Assembly: GCF_000613305.1 (NCBI RefSeq)
Contig: NZ_BAIO01000011.1
Span: forward strand, 1 to 24,154
Origin: Komagataeibacter kakiaceti JCM 25156
GTDB lineage: Bacteria; Pseudomonadota; Alphaproteobacteria; Acetobacterales; Acetobacteraceae
Reading direction: 5' to 3'
Length of the DNA: 24,154 bases
Every line of letters begins with the position of its first letter. Positions within the stretch are counted from its first letter, which is position 1. Below are positions 1-8,380 of this stretch, piece by piece. Under the pieces are notes generated by a model that saw nothing but the letters and a program-made list of their open reading frames with translations, ran no database searches and had not been told where the DNA came from. Position numbers and translations under genes: made by a program.

Positions 1-370
1 ATCGCCGGGTTGACGTCCGCCCCGACCTCCTGGGCGACCGGGGGCGGGGAGGCTTGTCGTCGGGATGGGTGGGCGTGCCCGGTGCAATATCGGGTGAATA
101 CGATTGTCCCGCAGTCTGTGCCCGACCTGCCTCGTCGCGGATCTGATCTTCGCGGAGTTCCTGCTGGCGCGGATTGGAATTCAGGCCGCCGGGCAGGGGG
201 TTGGCGGCGGGCGGCCTGCCGGGGTCCGAGCGTGGAAGCTCCTTACGGTGGATGGTGGAGATGAGTAGCGTGACGCCAAGAACGGTGCCAATACTCCCAA
301 GGATAGCGAGCAGACGCCGGTTTCCGCCCCGCGACGCATCACTGAACAGCTGGTTGAATCCGGGTTTCAT
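1..370 (-). CDS. dotG: DotG/IcmE (TraO)-type T4BSS channel protein, N-terminal part, runs off the left edge
   Basis: The ATG is at 370-368 and overlaps the dotH stop by one base (TGATG), so the two are translationally coupled. Visible are a short cytoplasmic head, one transmembrane helix at about residues 23-40 (LLAILGSIGTVLGVTLLIS), then a proline- and glutamine-rich periplasmic linker. This is how DotG/IcmE/TraO proteins begin. They are inner-membrane proteins whose C-terminal VirB10-like domain, outside this window, joins the outer-membrane ring. Order dotI-dotH-dotG is the conserved type IVB order and supports the call more than sequence does. Near the left edge the frame turns arginine-rich (RSPRRSGRT), while the neighbouring frame reads VAQEVGADVNPA. 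One base is probably missing in the G runs at 40-49. Identity rests mainly on synteny. Confidence 0.7.
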   Translation of the reverse strand, partial: MKPGFNQLFSDASRGGNRRLLAILGSIGTVLGVTLLISTIHRKELPRSDPGRPPAANPLPGGLNSNPRQQELREDQIRDEAGRAQTAGQSYSPDIAPGTPTHPDDKPPRPRSPRRSGRTSTRR

Positions 371-1349
371 CACTGTGCGTCCCTGATATGGGCCGAGACC
401 GTCCGTCCCGCATCGGAGAGAAGGACAACGGGGGCCTCATGGAAGGCATAGAGCGTGTATCCCCCTTCACCCTGCTCCATGCTGTCCGATGAAGGCGTCA
501 TGAGGTGAAGGCGCGTGCGAAGATAGACCTCATTTCCAATCCGCCAGGCGCGCACGTCATCGGGTGAAATACCCTCGACGGCCAGCGGAACGGCTGACGC
601 TGGTGGAATACCGCTTAGCATGGCGTTCATGTAGGGCTCGCCTGTCGCGGGCACTCCGGGGCGGCTGTCGACCGGCTCCCGGGCATTGGGCCCTCTCTCG
701 GACATGCGGACGGTCAGGTTGTCATCGTAGGATCCACGCCCCGCGATCAGCAGGAAGGAGACCGGCTTTGGCGCGTTCTGAAGCGTTACGAGCAGTCCAC
801 CTCTGGGCTGGAGCGACATCGGTTCGATATTGATGGTATTGGAGCCTTGAACGGGACGCAGGTATAGAAACCTGTTGTCTCAACCGCAGGATTCCCGGCC
901 GACGCGCCGCTTTTACCGGAAGCACAGTTCGTGCTGCCGTCCGGGTTGGCGGAATTGCCAGACGTATTCCATGCTATCGGCCAGGGCAGTCCCGTGCTGT
1001 CCACGAAGGACAATGCGGTCGGATAGCCTTTTGTCGTAAAGATCAGGCTTGTCTGCTGACCAGGCGCAAAAGAGACACGGATCGCCGGGCGCGCATTAGG
1101 GGTCGCGAATTCCGTGCCGACCTGCTCCGTGGCACGACGCACGTCCTTCAGGCGTTCCCCCAGCCGAAGGATTTCTTCGGGCGTGAAAGGAATGGCCTCA
1201 TGCTCGGCTTCATCTTCGGCTGCCTGATCCTGATCGTCTGCAGGTATCGTTGCCGCAGGCCCGGGCTGTGATGGCTGCTGTGCGAGTGCCGCAAGTGGCA
1301 GGATGGACAGGGTCAGCGGAAAGAGAGAAAGAATTCGCACGGTTGTCAC
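370..1349 (-). pseudogene. dotH: DotH/IcmK (TraN)-type outer-membrane channel subunit, frameshifted as written
   Basis: Start ATG at 1349 overlaps the dotI stop by four bases. The N-terminal reading has a signal peptide (LTLSILPLAALAQQ) and an acidic linker, then the DotH-like segment with ATPNARPAIRVSFAPGQQ and DSTGLPWPIAWN, through CVPFK at about 850. There it runs into a wrong frame. The next frame carries SNTINIEPMSLQPRGGLLVTL and continues to the stop at 370 with the usual DotH C-terminus (VSFLLIAGRG, VRAWRIGNEVYLRTR). DotH is exported and sits with DotC and DotD in the outer-membrane part of type IVB systems. Adding one base at about 841-846 gives one protein of 326 residues, close to the family's size. 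The break is therefore likely a sequencing error, though real loss cannot be excluded. Confidence 0.82.
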
Positions 1350-1980
1350 TCCCTCCCCGACGAGACGACAAGCTGTTCGATGGCCAGTCCATCAGGGTGA
1401 TCCAGGTCCTCCACGCGATCAATCGTCACGGTTGCCATCAGCACTTGCGTATTCTGCTGGTTGACGTTTTCGCAGGTCTGGATGAAAGGAAACTGTATTA
1501 CGTAGCGCGCGTGTCCCTGCACGACAGTCTCGGCGCGTACGGTCGCGGCCCGTGTCGGCTGCGCATAACAGAGCAGCTTTGCATCCCTGAGTTTCGCCAG
1601 ATTCCCCTGCGTAATGAAAGACTTTGCAAAGGTGTTCCATCCGTTGAGCGTGTAGTGAGCGCCCGCGGTGTTCATCTGGGTTGGAAAATCACGATAGTTG
1701 ATGTTGTAGGGTGCGATCGCCCATTTGACGGCCCAGCCGAGAAGCTGGTCCTGGCCAAGTACCGGACTGGTGAGCGCCACGGCCGGTCGGGGAGCATTCT
1801 GGCCGTCAACGTAGAAATAGAGGGGTGTGGGCGGGTGTGCACGGATATAGGCGTCGTGTGCCGCGAACACGATGACCACGCCCGCCAGTGCGATGTTGAG
1901 CAGCAGCGATCTGTCTACAACAATCCCCTGAAAGTCGGGTCGGTAAGCCGCCTGGTTACTGCGGAATTAAACAGCCGCAT
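1346..1980 (-). pseudogene. dotI: DotI/IcmL (TraM)-type inner-membrane T4BSS protein, frameshifted near its start
   Basis: A strong ribosome site (AAGGGAGG) precedes ATG 1980, which reads MRLFNSAVTRRLTDPTFRGLL and then hits TAG. The neighbouring frame continues with VDRSLLLNIALAGVVIVFAA (the single transmembrane helix) and a DotI-type periplasmic domain (WAVKWAIAPYNINYRDFP, LNGWNTFAKSF, QNTQVLMATVTIDRV). DotI/TraM is a bitopic inner-membrane protein of the type IVB core complex. One extra G in the run at 1925-1928 joins the frames into a 211-residue protein, essentially the family length. A GTG at 1879 would lose half the helix and is not the real start. The gene heads the dotI-dotH-dotG operon. 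Confidence 0.85.
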
Positions 1981-2112
1981 GGCGCGCCTCCCTTACGGGG
2001 GCATGAAAAAAGGTGATCATCACTCTACTCTCATTTCCCGACGGTGATGAGAGCAGGCTGGAAGTCTATCTTGCGACCGGCACGTTTTTTCTTTGACGGT
2101 TCCCGCTACTAC

Positions 2113-2991
2113 TCAAGCGGCAATGCCATGCGTGGCGGCAATGCTGCGGCGGTACCGTCTGCTGACCCGGTCACCACCCTTGCGGGTGGTCCAGAAAAAG
2201 CATCCGCTCTTGCAAAGACATTCCCGCCGGATGTACTGGTGTTCGCCGATATAATATTCGGCCCTCGCGTGAATGAACCAGGGCACTTTGGCGCCGCGTC
2301 GTGGCGGAAGCTGTTCCCAGCAGCTTTGGGATTTCAGCGCGCTTTCCGAAATAAGGAAGTCCCGTGCAATTTCACGCGGGTTCTGAAATGCAAAATGGCG
2401 GTAGGCGATTTCAATGTTGGCGGCCTCGTGCCACCGTACCTTGTCTCCCCCCTTATGTCCTGTGAGGGTCAGCCTGTTGAGGCTGTTCCTGACAAGCCAT
2501 GTCCGTCCCCGCCGGGCTTCATGAGGAAGCAGGGAGGCCTGTTCCCATGTCAGGACAGCTTCGGGATCTGCGGGAATGGCGCTCCGCTTTTCGGCAAGTA
2601 TGGTCTCCGCCTGTATTTTTGAGAGCCTGATGCGCGGTGGCAGGCCAAGCTGCTTTCTTTTTGCACGCACGCTCCCGGCCGAGCGGCCAAGCATCTCGGC
2701 TATGTCGGCGGTTTTATCACCACAGAGCCAGCGTTGGCCAAGGATGAGCAACTGGGTCCTTGTCCATGCTCCCCTGCGTGCAGGCGCTTCATAAAAAACA
2801 TTCTGGGGTCGGTCGGCCCATTGCGCGACTGACTCCTTTACCTCCTGCACTGTCAGGGTAAGCATTGTCGCTACAAGGACCTCGTCGCACAGCCTGGCAT
2901 AGAGGGCGCGCGTCATTTCTGGCGTGGGATAGGTCTGAAGCCATGTAAACAGACCGTGTTTTATAACCTGGCCGAACGATGCTGACTTCAT
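2113..2991 (-). CDS. Putative DNA-binding regulator with GcrA-like helix-turn-helix
   Basis: 292 residues, start ATG 2991 behind a weak ribosome site (GAGGGC). Residues about 75-120 (AWTRTQLLILGQRWLCGDKT, then ADIAEMLGRSAGSVRAKRKQ, ending LGLPPR) match the tryptophan-led, DIA-x-x-LGRS pattern of GcrA/Myb-like helix-turn-helix domains. A second, weaker helix-turn-helix-like stretch is near residues 200-230 (NPREIARDFLISESALKSQ). The C-terminus is basic and cysteine-containing. No signal peptide or membrane segment is seen, so it should be cytoplasmic. It lies just upstream of dotI in the same direction, 132 bases apart, and a role in controlling transfer genes is an inference from position and the DNA-binding domain. 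I cannot name a specific family. Confidence 0.65.
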   Translation of the reverse strand: MKSASFGQVIKHGLFTWLQTYPTPEMTRALYARLCDEVLVATMLTLTVQEVKESVAQWADRPQNVFYEAPARRGAWTRTQLLILGQRWLCGDKTADIAEMLGRSAGSVRAKRKQLGLPPRIRLSKIQAETILAEKRSAIPADPEAVLTWEQASLLPHEARRGRTWLVRNSLNRLTLTGHKGGDKVRWHEAANIEIAYRHFAFQNPREIARDFLISESALKSQSCWEQLPPRRGAKVPWFIHARAEYYIGEHQYIRRECLCKSGCFFWTTRKGGDRVSRRYRRSIAATHGIAA

Positions 2992-3044
2992 GGCGGTATG
3001 CCCTCGTCATCGCGTTTTCGGGATAGGCTGCGTGTTTTGGGAAT

Positions 3045-3074
3045 AATATCTCTTAAGCGTTATATAACCGTCAA
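3045..3074 (-). promoter_or_regulatory. Candidate sigma-70-type promoter for the GcrA-like gene
   Basis: Read on the minus strand, TTGACG (3074-3069) is followed by a 17- or 18-base spacer and AGATAT/GATATT (3051-3045), about 55 bases before the ATG at 2991. The surrounding DNA is AT-rich compared with the genes on both sides. This is sequence resemblance only. Confidence 0.4.
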
Positions 3075-3111
3075 GAAATAAATATCGCAGAACGCGCTAA
3101 TATGACTCCAG

Positions 3112-3156
3112 ACGCGGTTTCCGGTCCGCGTTGGTGATCAGCCGGGGCACATCACC
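3112..3156. promoter_or_regulatory. Two adjacent dyads upstream of the GcrA-like gene
   Basis: ACGCGG (3112-3117) pairs with CCGCGT (3126-3131), and GGTGAT (3133-3138) pairs with ATCACC (3151-3156). They lie between the dual-XRE gene and the candidate promoter at 3045-3074. They could be operator sites or a weak transcript end. Neither has a T run, so a rho-independent terminator is unlikely. The rest of 2992-3239 holds no convincing gene. Confidence 0.3.
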
Positions 3157-3239
3157 TGGAATGGGCAGCCCAAGGCATAGGGTCTGCCATAAGAAAGGAG
3201 ACCCCTTTCCTGACAGTCTCCATACCTTCATGCACCCGG

Positions 3240-4043
3240 TCAGTGGTTTGCGATATCGTCGAGGTGACCAATAATGGACTCGAGATCAGCGAGGGCTTCG
3301 AGTTGTGATTGCGCGGACATTGCCCACGCGGTCATGTCCAGGGAACGCAAAAGGTCTGCGTCGTCATGTATTCCCGGGATCAGGTAATAAACGGAGACGG
3401 ACAGTCCTTCGGCAATGCGATAAACCGTTTCAAGGCTCGGATTTCTCAGCCCTGCTTCGATCAGGCTCAGGCTGGTCAGGGAAACATGTGATTTATGGGC
3501 GATCTGGCTCGCTGTTGCCCCCTGAAGCGTCCTGAAGATCTGAATCCTGCGTCCAAATATCTCGAGGAGGTCCTGCCGTTCCCCCGAGGTGAAGGCGACA
3601 CTGTGTGAATAATGATCGATCGGCAATCTGGCCGGTATTTCCGGCAGGTTAAACGTCTTGGAAATATTGCCAATAATGTCGCGTAATTTCTGGATCGCCA
3701 GATTGTAGTCCGAACACTGCTTCATGGTCTTTTTCAGCTGCGTCGCGGATGCCACCAGATCCAGATGGGCAAACCATGTACCTTCCGGTGCACCTTGCGG
3801 AAGAATATCGCGCGGATCTATCTCAAATACCCGTAGCAGCGCCGATAATGTTTCCAGGGAGACCGGACGACCTGCTTCGATGCTCCGTATGACCGATACA
3901 TTCAACCGTGCCAGTTTGGCGAGGTGCACCTGCGTCCAGTCAAGCGCCGTCCGCCTGTCATAAATGATTTCCCCGATGTCTTTATATAATTGGCCGGATG
4001 CAAATAAAGCCTCGGCTTGCATCTTGCCATTGTCATGGGACAT
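3240..4043 (-). CDS. Transcriptional regulator with two XRE helix-turn-helix domains
   Basis: 267 residues. An N-terminal XRE/Cro domain covers about residues 25-80 (LDWTQVHLAKLARLNVSVIR, SIEAGR). A second covers about 160-222 (TASQIAHKSHVSLTSLSLIE, AGLRNPSLETVYRIAEGLSV). They are joined by a roughly 75-residue linker with no recognised sensor domain. Two XRE domains in one chain suggest binding to two half-sites without dimerisation, or intramolecular cooperation; this is inference. The gene reads away from the plus-strand transfer operon starting at 4240 and toward the dotI-dotH-dotG group, so it is well placed to control both halves of the conjugation locus. Start ATG 4043 is the only good start near the 5' end; the ribosome site is weak (GAGAG). 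Confidence 0.8.
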   Translation of the reverse strand: MSHDNGKMQAEALFASGQLYKDIGEIIYDRRTALDWTQVHLAKLARLNVSVIRSIEAGRPVSLETLSALLRVFEIDPRDILPQGAPEGTWFAHLDLVASATQLKKTMKQCSDYNLAIQKLRDIIGNISKTFNLPEIPARLPIDHYSHSVAFTSGERQDLLEIFGRRIQIFRTLQGATASQIAHKSHVSLTSLSLIEAGLRNPSLETVYRIAEGLSVSVYYLIPGIHDDADLLRSLDMTAWAMSAQSQLEALADLESIIGHLDDIANH

Positions 4044-4239
4044 TTTCGTTTACTCTCACGGCGGGCATTTTCCTCAGCAAAAGAAACTTCCAACATCCAG
4101 AAGATATCGACTGGCCGCGCCCTGACAGCGGATCAGCCGTGATGGAACGTCATGATAGTCGAGTTGGAGCCCGTAAAAAAGGTGTCTGAGGTCGCAAAGG
4201 CCGCTGCTCTGGTCAGGAGAGCTTGATGGAGACACTCAT
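4044..4239. promoter_or_regulatory. Divergent intergenic region between the XRE regulator and the transfer operon
   Basis: This 196-base gap separates the minus-strand XRE gene from the plus-strand operon and must hold promoters for both. A GGAG ribosome site at 4228-4231 lies eight bases before ATG 4240. I see no confident -35/-10 pair or long dyad. It is the most likely place for the XRE protein to bind, by inference from layout. Confidence 0.4.
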
Positions 4240-4721
4240 ATGCCTGTTATGCCTGCCGTGGTTATGGCGCTGGCTCTGGCCCCATATCTGTCACACCTGC
4301 CGCGTTTCATCTGGTCCAGACAACCTCTCCGGACACTTCGCGCCAGTCGGTATTGACGTTGCCCTCAGTGGGCACGACCGGCGGGGAGACCTTACCTTCA
4401 CCGGGAGACACTGGTCAGAAAGGGCCGGGCGTATTGGCGGACACTGGTAAGGATCCTCGAACATCCGTGGCTGTTCCAGCCCGTCGATATTTCCATATCG
4501 CCAGTGGATACGGAAAGCAGGTTCCACTTGACTTCGCCATACGCCAGATCGTTCCGCATGGGGTGCGCGTCGTGTTCGCGGCGGACGTGGACACCAGCGT
4601 TCCTGTTGACTGGCAGGGCGGCCGGGAATGGAACAAGGTTCTGGCGACCACGGTAGCCCAGGCGGGCGACGTCATTGATGTCGGTCATAATAAAGTCGCG
4701 GTCCGACGTCGAATTCGCTGA
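4240..4721 (+). pseudogene. Exported TcpQ/secretin-N0-like (DotD-like) protein, frameshifted as written
   Basis: ATG 4240, with GGAG at 4228-4231, opens a signal peptide (MPVMPAVVMALALA). The frame then breaks at the C run 4280-4283. The next frame continues with PISVTPAAFHLVQTTSPDTS, a Pro/Gly/Thr-rich linker, and a C-terminal domain (VPLDFAIRQIVPHGVRVVFA, VDWQGGREWNKVLATTVAQA, GDVIDVGHNKVAVRR). That domain resembles the TcpQ/PilL C-terminal fold and the N0/STN domain of secretins, the same kind of fold as DotD in type IVB systems. Adding one C gives 160 residues. As first gene of the plus-strand operon it probably works at the outer-membrane ring with DotH. A TTG start at 4353 would remove the signal peptide and is unlikely. 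Confidence 0.65.
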
Positions 4722-4773
4722 CCGGTCGCATGATGGTCCGACACCTTCGTCGTAATCACCCGAGGAAGGTTCC

Positions 4774-5163
4774 ATGAACAAGCCCTCATCCGTCCGGAAA
4801 TCCGGACCTCCTTCCCCGATGCCCAATGTCGCCCTTGCGCTGGATGCGCTCGGCGAGATCTGGCGCATCAGGGGCGGAGAGGACGTCATCGCGATGTTGG
4901 ACAATGATATGACAGCGAGGACGGCCTGGCACGCCGTACTCGCTGGTGTCGCGCCGCATGAATGGCCTGATCTGGTCAGCTCCCTTGACGCGCTGATCCC
5001 CTATCTGCGCGGCCGTAGGGACCTGTTGTCGGCGGACAGCCTTTTTGGACGGGGCGTGATCTCGGAAAGCAGGCGCCAGGCGCTTCATCGCCTTCTTGCT
5101 CCGGAAAGGATTGCCCTGCTGGAGGCTGTGACGCGTCCGGCTACACGTCAGGAGGCTGTATGA
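4774..5163 (+). CDS. Small cytoplasmic protein of the transfer operon, unknown function
   Basis: 129 residues, ATG 4774 with an AGGAAGG ribosome site. It overlaps the next gene by four bases (ATGA), a sign of coupled translation. No signal peptide or membrane helix is visible. It is rich in Leu, Ala, Asp and Arg and predicted mostly helical, with a basic C-terminal half (LRGRRDLLSADSLFGRG). I recognise no family. Its place between two exported transfer proteins makes a role in conjugation likely, but nothing in the sequence says which. Confidence 0.7.
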   Translation: MNKPSSVRKSGPPSPMPNVALALDALGEIWRIRGGEDVIAMLDNDMTARTAWHAVLAGVAPHEWPDLVSSLDALIPYLRGRRDLLSADSLFGRGVISESRRQALHRLLAPERIALLEAVTRPATRQEAV

Positions 5164-5747
5164 TCCGTCTGCGCTTCCGTGTCCTGTTGTCAGTGGCTGC
5201 CGCTCTTGTATCGATACAGGGGCATGCGCAGACCACGTCATCAGCCGCCTCTGGTGCCACGACATCTACGGGAAGCGTCGGCTGCGCCGCCCTGACCCAG
5301 GCGGCGGCAACAGCCGTAAACGAACGCGTCCAGGCCAACGACGCCTATGAAAAGCAGCCGGATAGCGTCAACGGCCTGTCCTGCCTGAGCAATTTTTTCA
5401 ACGGCACCGGACTGAATCTCATCACGAACGGCCTTGATCCCGCAGCCCTCCTGCAGGCCGTCGAGGGCCAGATAGGTGGCCAGGTCTGTCAGGCCGCACA
5501 GGCGGCATGGGGGAACGCCATGGGGTCGACCCAATGTGGACTCAGTCTGTCAGGCGTTAACCTGGGGCTCGGTTTTGGCTCGAGTAGCGGACTCATGTGC
5601 CCGAGCCTGAGTTTCGGTGGTGGTGGTCCGCCAATTGCGACTGCCATTGCGGGGACGTCCAGCAGTACGACTGACCTGTATATCAACGGATCTCCCCAGC
5701 TTCCGACCGGATACAGCCTGAGCAATCTCGTGGACGGAGTATTCTGA
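5160..5747 (+). CDS. Exported, cysteine-containing transfer protein, unknown family
   Basis: 195 residues with a clear signal peptide (MIRLRFRVLLSVAAALVSIQ, cut after GHA). The mature part is Gly/Ser/Thr-rich with five cysteines (VGCAAL, LSCLSN, QVCQAA, TQCGLS, LMCPSL) and a glycine-rich C-terminal stretch (SFGGGGPP). It has no further membrane segment, so it should be periplasmic or secreted. The cysteines suggest disulfide bonds, and a DsbC-like gene lies in the same locus. It overlaps its neighbours at both ends (four bases upstream, one downstream). A pilin-like or surface role is possible but unproven. Confidence 0.75.
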   Translation: MIRLRFRVLLSVAAALVSIQGHAQTTSSAASGATTSTGSVGCAALTQAAATAVNERVQANDAYEKQPDSVNGLSCLSNFFNGTGLNLITNGLDPAALLQAVEGQIGGQVCQAAQAAWGNAMGSTQCGLSLSGVNLGLGFGSSSGLMCPSLSFGGGGPPIATAIAGTSSSTTDLYINGSPQLPTGYSLSNLVDGVF

Positions 5748-6931
5748 TGCGCAGGCTGCAGATGGTTGCCATTGGTGCCGCTTCGTGCGTCTGCGTGTTG
5801 GCAGTCACGCCGCGTCCGGCATACGCGCTTTTCAGTGATGCCGCTGTCGTTGCAGCGATCAAGCTTCTTCAGGCGTTCACGGGCAACGCCCTCAATACGA
5901 TGACGAAAAACCTGACGGACAGCATCGATTCAAATCTCAGTAGTCTTACAAACCCGAATTCCGTTGCGTCTCTCCTGACGAAGGGTTTCACGCAGGTTGC
6001 CAATTACGCGAAAGCCCAGGTCGGTGCCCAGTCGCAACTCATGGATGCTCAGGACGCGGCGATGGCCGGATTTCTACGGCGTCAGCAGGAAACCGGAATC
6101 CGGGACGAGCATATGATGAATCCGGAATTCTGCGCGGGCCTTGATGCCCAGCAGTCCACCGTGGCCGCGTCCAAGGCGGCTCGATCCGCGGTGTATGCCA
6201 TCGCGACCGTAAGCGATCCCCGTGGTGAGGCAGGTCAGGGGACGCCCTCCTATTACGGCAAGTCACAGGGCACGGATGCGAACATGTCCCTGCACCTCAA
6301 GCGCTACTGTTCATCCGACGACGTGGCGCAGGGGCTCTGCTCTTCCGTGTCCCGGCTGCCGAACGCCGACCAGCGTGCTGCCAGCCTGTTCGGCGCCGAT
6401 ACCCTGTCCGCGGATGGCGCAGTGGATGCAGCCAATGATTATGCGACCACGCTCATCCAGCCGGTAGCGCCGGCGGCCCTGCGTGGCGAGCAGCTGTCCA
6501 GCCTTCGGGGACGTGAAGCCGCAACCCGGCGCCGGTCGTACAACAGTCGTATGTCTCTTGCCCGCTGGGTCACGGGCTATGTCACATCTCTTGGTGTTCC
6601 GTCTGTCGCGCTCACGCGGGACCAGAAGGCTGAAATGACGGCCGAGGGGCTCACGCCGCTCGACAAGGCGTCGTGGCTGCAGGCCATGGCGCTGGAAGTC
6701 AATCGCAGGGTCTCCAGCGTAAGCTGGAACGCCTCGCTCCAGGCAATGCCTCCCGCGTCGGTCATGCGCGAGGTTGCCACCGAGATGGCGCAGTCCAATT
6801 ACCTTGCGCTGCAGAACTACCGTCTCGGGCTCTACCTCGCGACCATGGGAGCTGCCCGGGTCGCGCAGGAAGAAGAGGTCGCCTTCAAGGACGGCCTGAC
6901 ACCGATGCCTTCCCCCACGATCAATCCCTAG
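5747..6931 (+). CDS. Exported helical conjugal transfer protein (TraW position)
   Basis: 394 residues. The start overlaps the upstream stop by one base (TGATG). A signal peptide (VAIGAASCVCVLAV ... PAYA) is followed by a long, mostly helical mature protein with three cysteines (PEFCAGL, RYCSSDD, GLCSSVS). The segment near residues 30-120, with IKLLQAFTGNALNTMTKNL and QLMDAQDAAMAGFLRRQQE, looks like the coiled-coil exported subunits of type IV systems such as TrbJ/VirB5. It sits two genes before DotA/TraY, where IncI plasmids carry traW, which suggests an equivalent role. This is by position and character, not clear homology. Confidence 0.7.
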   Translation: MRRLQMVAIGAASCVCVLAVTPRPAYALFSDAAVVAAIKLLQAFTGNALNTMTKNLTDSIDSNLSSLTNPNSVASLLTKGFTQVANYAKAQVGAQSQLMDAQDAAMAGFLRRQQETGIRDEHMMNPEFCAGLDAQQSTVAASKAARSAVYAIATVSDPRGEAGQGTPSYYGKSQGTDANMSLHLKRYCSSDDVAQGLCSSVSRLPNADQRAASLFGADTLSADGAVDAANDYATTLIQPVAPAALRGEQLSSLRGREAATRRRSYNSRMSLARWVTGYVTSLGVPSVALTRDQKAEMTAEGLTPLDKASWLQAMALEVNRRVSSVSWNASLQAMPPASVMREVATEMAQSNYLALQNYRLGLYLATMGAARVAQEEEVAFKDGLTPMPSPTINP

Positions 6932-6940
6932 AGGTTTGCC

Positions 6941-8358
6941 ATGTCTGAGGCCCAGCAGAAAACCGGCGATATCGAGGATGTGCTGAAAACCCTTGATCGC
7001 GTGCAGTCCGAATACAGGAAGCAGGCACCCGGGCAGGCCGCCGCATATGATCGGTTGCGACAGGAATCCCGAGAGCCTGACGTCCATAATGATCCCGGCT
7101 TCCGTACGCGCGTGGCATACGCCGTGCAGGATGTAGAGCGTCTTTTGGGACCGACGCTGAACGATGACCATCCGCTTCATGCTGAGATGACGGAGCGCGC
7201 GGCGCATTACCCGGGTCTGAACGAACCTGTGGTCGCTGCGATGATGCGTGAAACGCATCGCCTTCAGCAGCCAGAAGTAAACGCGATCCGGACACTTGCC
7301 AGCGAACTGGTTGAAGGACGTCAGGATCCGGACCACCCGGACATCGCGCACACCATCGAGAACCTGAGGGCGGCCGTCTTTCCCGAACCAGGGCACCAGC
7401 CAGCGCCAGGGCATGACCATGCTGCCGGGTCTACGCACGGTGAGAAAGGTCAGGCGGACAAAACCCGAGGAATGGCGTCCCCGGGGGAGGGCGCTCCGCC
7501 AGGACCGGAGCAGTCAGCCAGCAGCCAGCCCGGACAGACCCATACGACGGATCCTCAGAAGGACTTTCGAGAGAAACAGACAGGTCCGGCAAAAGATGCG
7601 CCGGAAAGCCGATCGACGACGGATAGCAATGAAACGAAGGAAAAGGCGGCGGCGAACACGCGGGAAATGAACGCGGGGGCGGGGGCCAAAGATCAGGAGC
7701 ACGTCAAGGTTGTTCGCGGTGGCGGCTTTGCCCGCCTTGCGGAAGCGATTGCCTCGCGCATTGATAGCCAGCCTGCGAACCCGGCATCATCGTGGATGGA
7801 AAAGGCCGCCGATTTCAGCACCCGGCTGCACAACGCGCGTGACGAAAAGAGCCTGGAGGCGACCGAACGTCTGGGAAAGCAGGCGGTGGAGGCCCTGCGT
7901 GACCTCAGGGAGCGGCCAGCTTCCTCCATCATGGCGGCGATTTCAGATGCAGGAAAGGGCGACCCTGACGGTGTTGCCGGTGTGTTGTCGGAGATGAAGG
8001 CCGGTGGCCGGTATGCAGATCTGCATAGCCAGTTTGTGACGGAGAAACAGAATAACCAGGCGTTCGCGGCGCAACTGGAGAATGTCACCAGCAGGCTCGA
8101 AGCCTACGGAAAGGGAAGGGAAGCCGCCGAGCAACAGGCCAGCGCATGGGAATGCCCGGCAGTGTGACGCAGCGCTTCACCCAGATCGATGCCGAGATCG
8201 GCAGGACTGCTGCCGAAGTGCCCGGAAAAAAAGAGGGAGCCAGTGCCCTGGAAGACATGAGCGAGCAGGTCCGCGAGATGATGCACAAGGCTGTGACTGC
8301 GGTGACGGATTTCATGATGCGGATGCATCCCGGTCCCACCGCCAGTCCTGCGCCGTGA
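6941..8358 (+). CDS. Large hydrophilic coiled-coil protein of the transfer operon, probably split by a frameshift
   Basis: As written, the frame from ATG 6941 ends at 8167 (408 residues). A second frame from ATG 8146 to 8358 adds 70 residues. The first reading ends in an odd tail (SAWECPAV), whereas the second (SVTQRFTQIDAEIGRTAAEV, then EDMSEQVREMMHKAVTAVTD) continues the same helical, charged style. One missing base near 8143-8146 would give a single 472-residue protein. Otherwise the second is a small overlapping gene. The order is a helical N-terminal domain (residues 1-150), a long low-complexity Pro/Gly/Gln/Lys linker (about 150-260), and a helical C-terminal domain. There is no signal peptide or membrane helix. 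It occupies the traX position of IncI loci before traY; function unknown. Confidence 0.65.
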
Positions 8359-8380
8359 CCGTGCTGCTGGAGGACAAACC

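Noticed and set aside
843..1924. Programmed ribosomal frameshifting in dotH or dotI
   Set aside because: No slippery heptamer with downstream structure is seen, and the same one-base loss occurs in unrelated genes, so a common technical cause is simpler.
1250..2047. A 265-codon plus-strand frame opposite dotI/dotH
   Set aside because: It is a shadow of the minus-strand T4SS genes: no ribosome site, and the minus strand carries the recognisable DotI and DotH motifs.
6311..7438. A 375-codon minus-strand frame
   Set aside because: Antisense to two coupled plus-strand transfer genes, with no recognisable domain.
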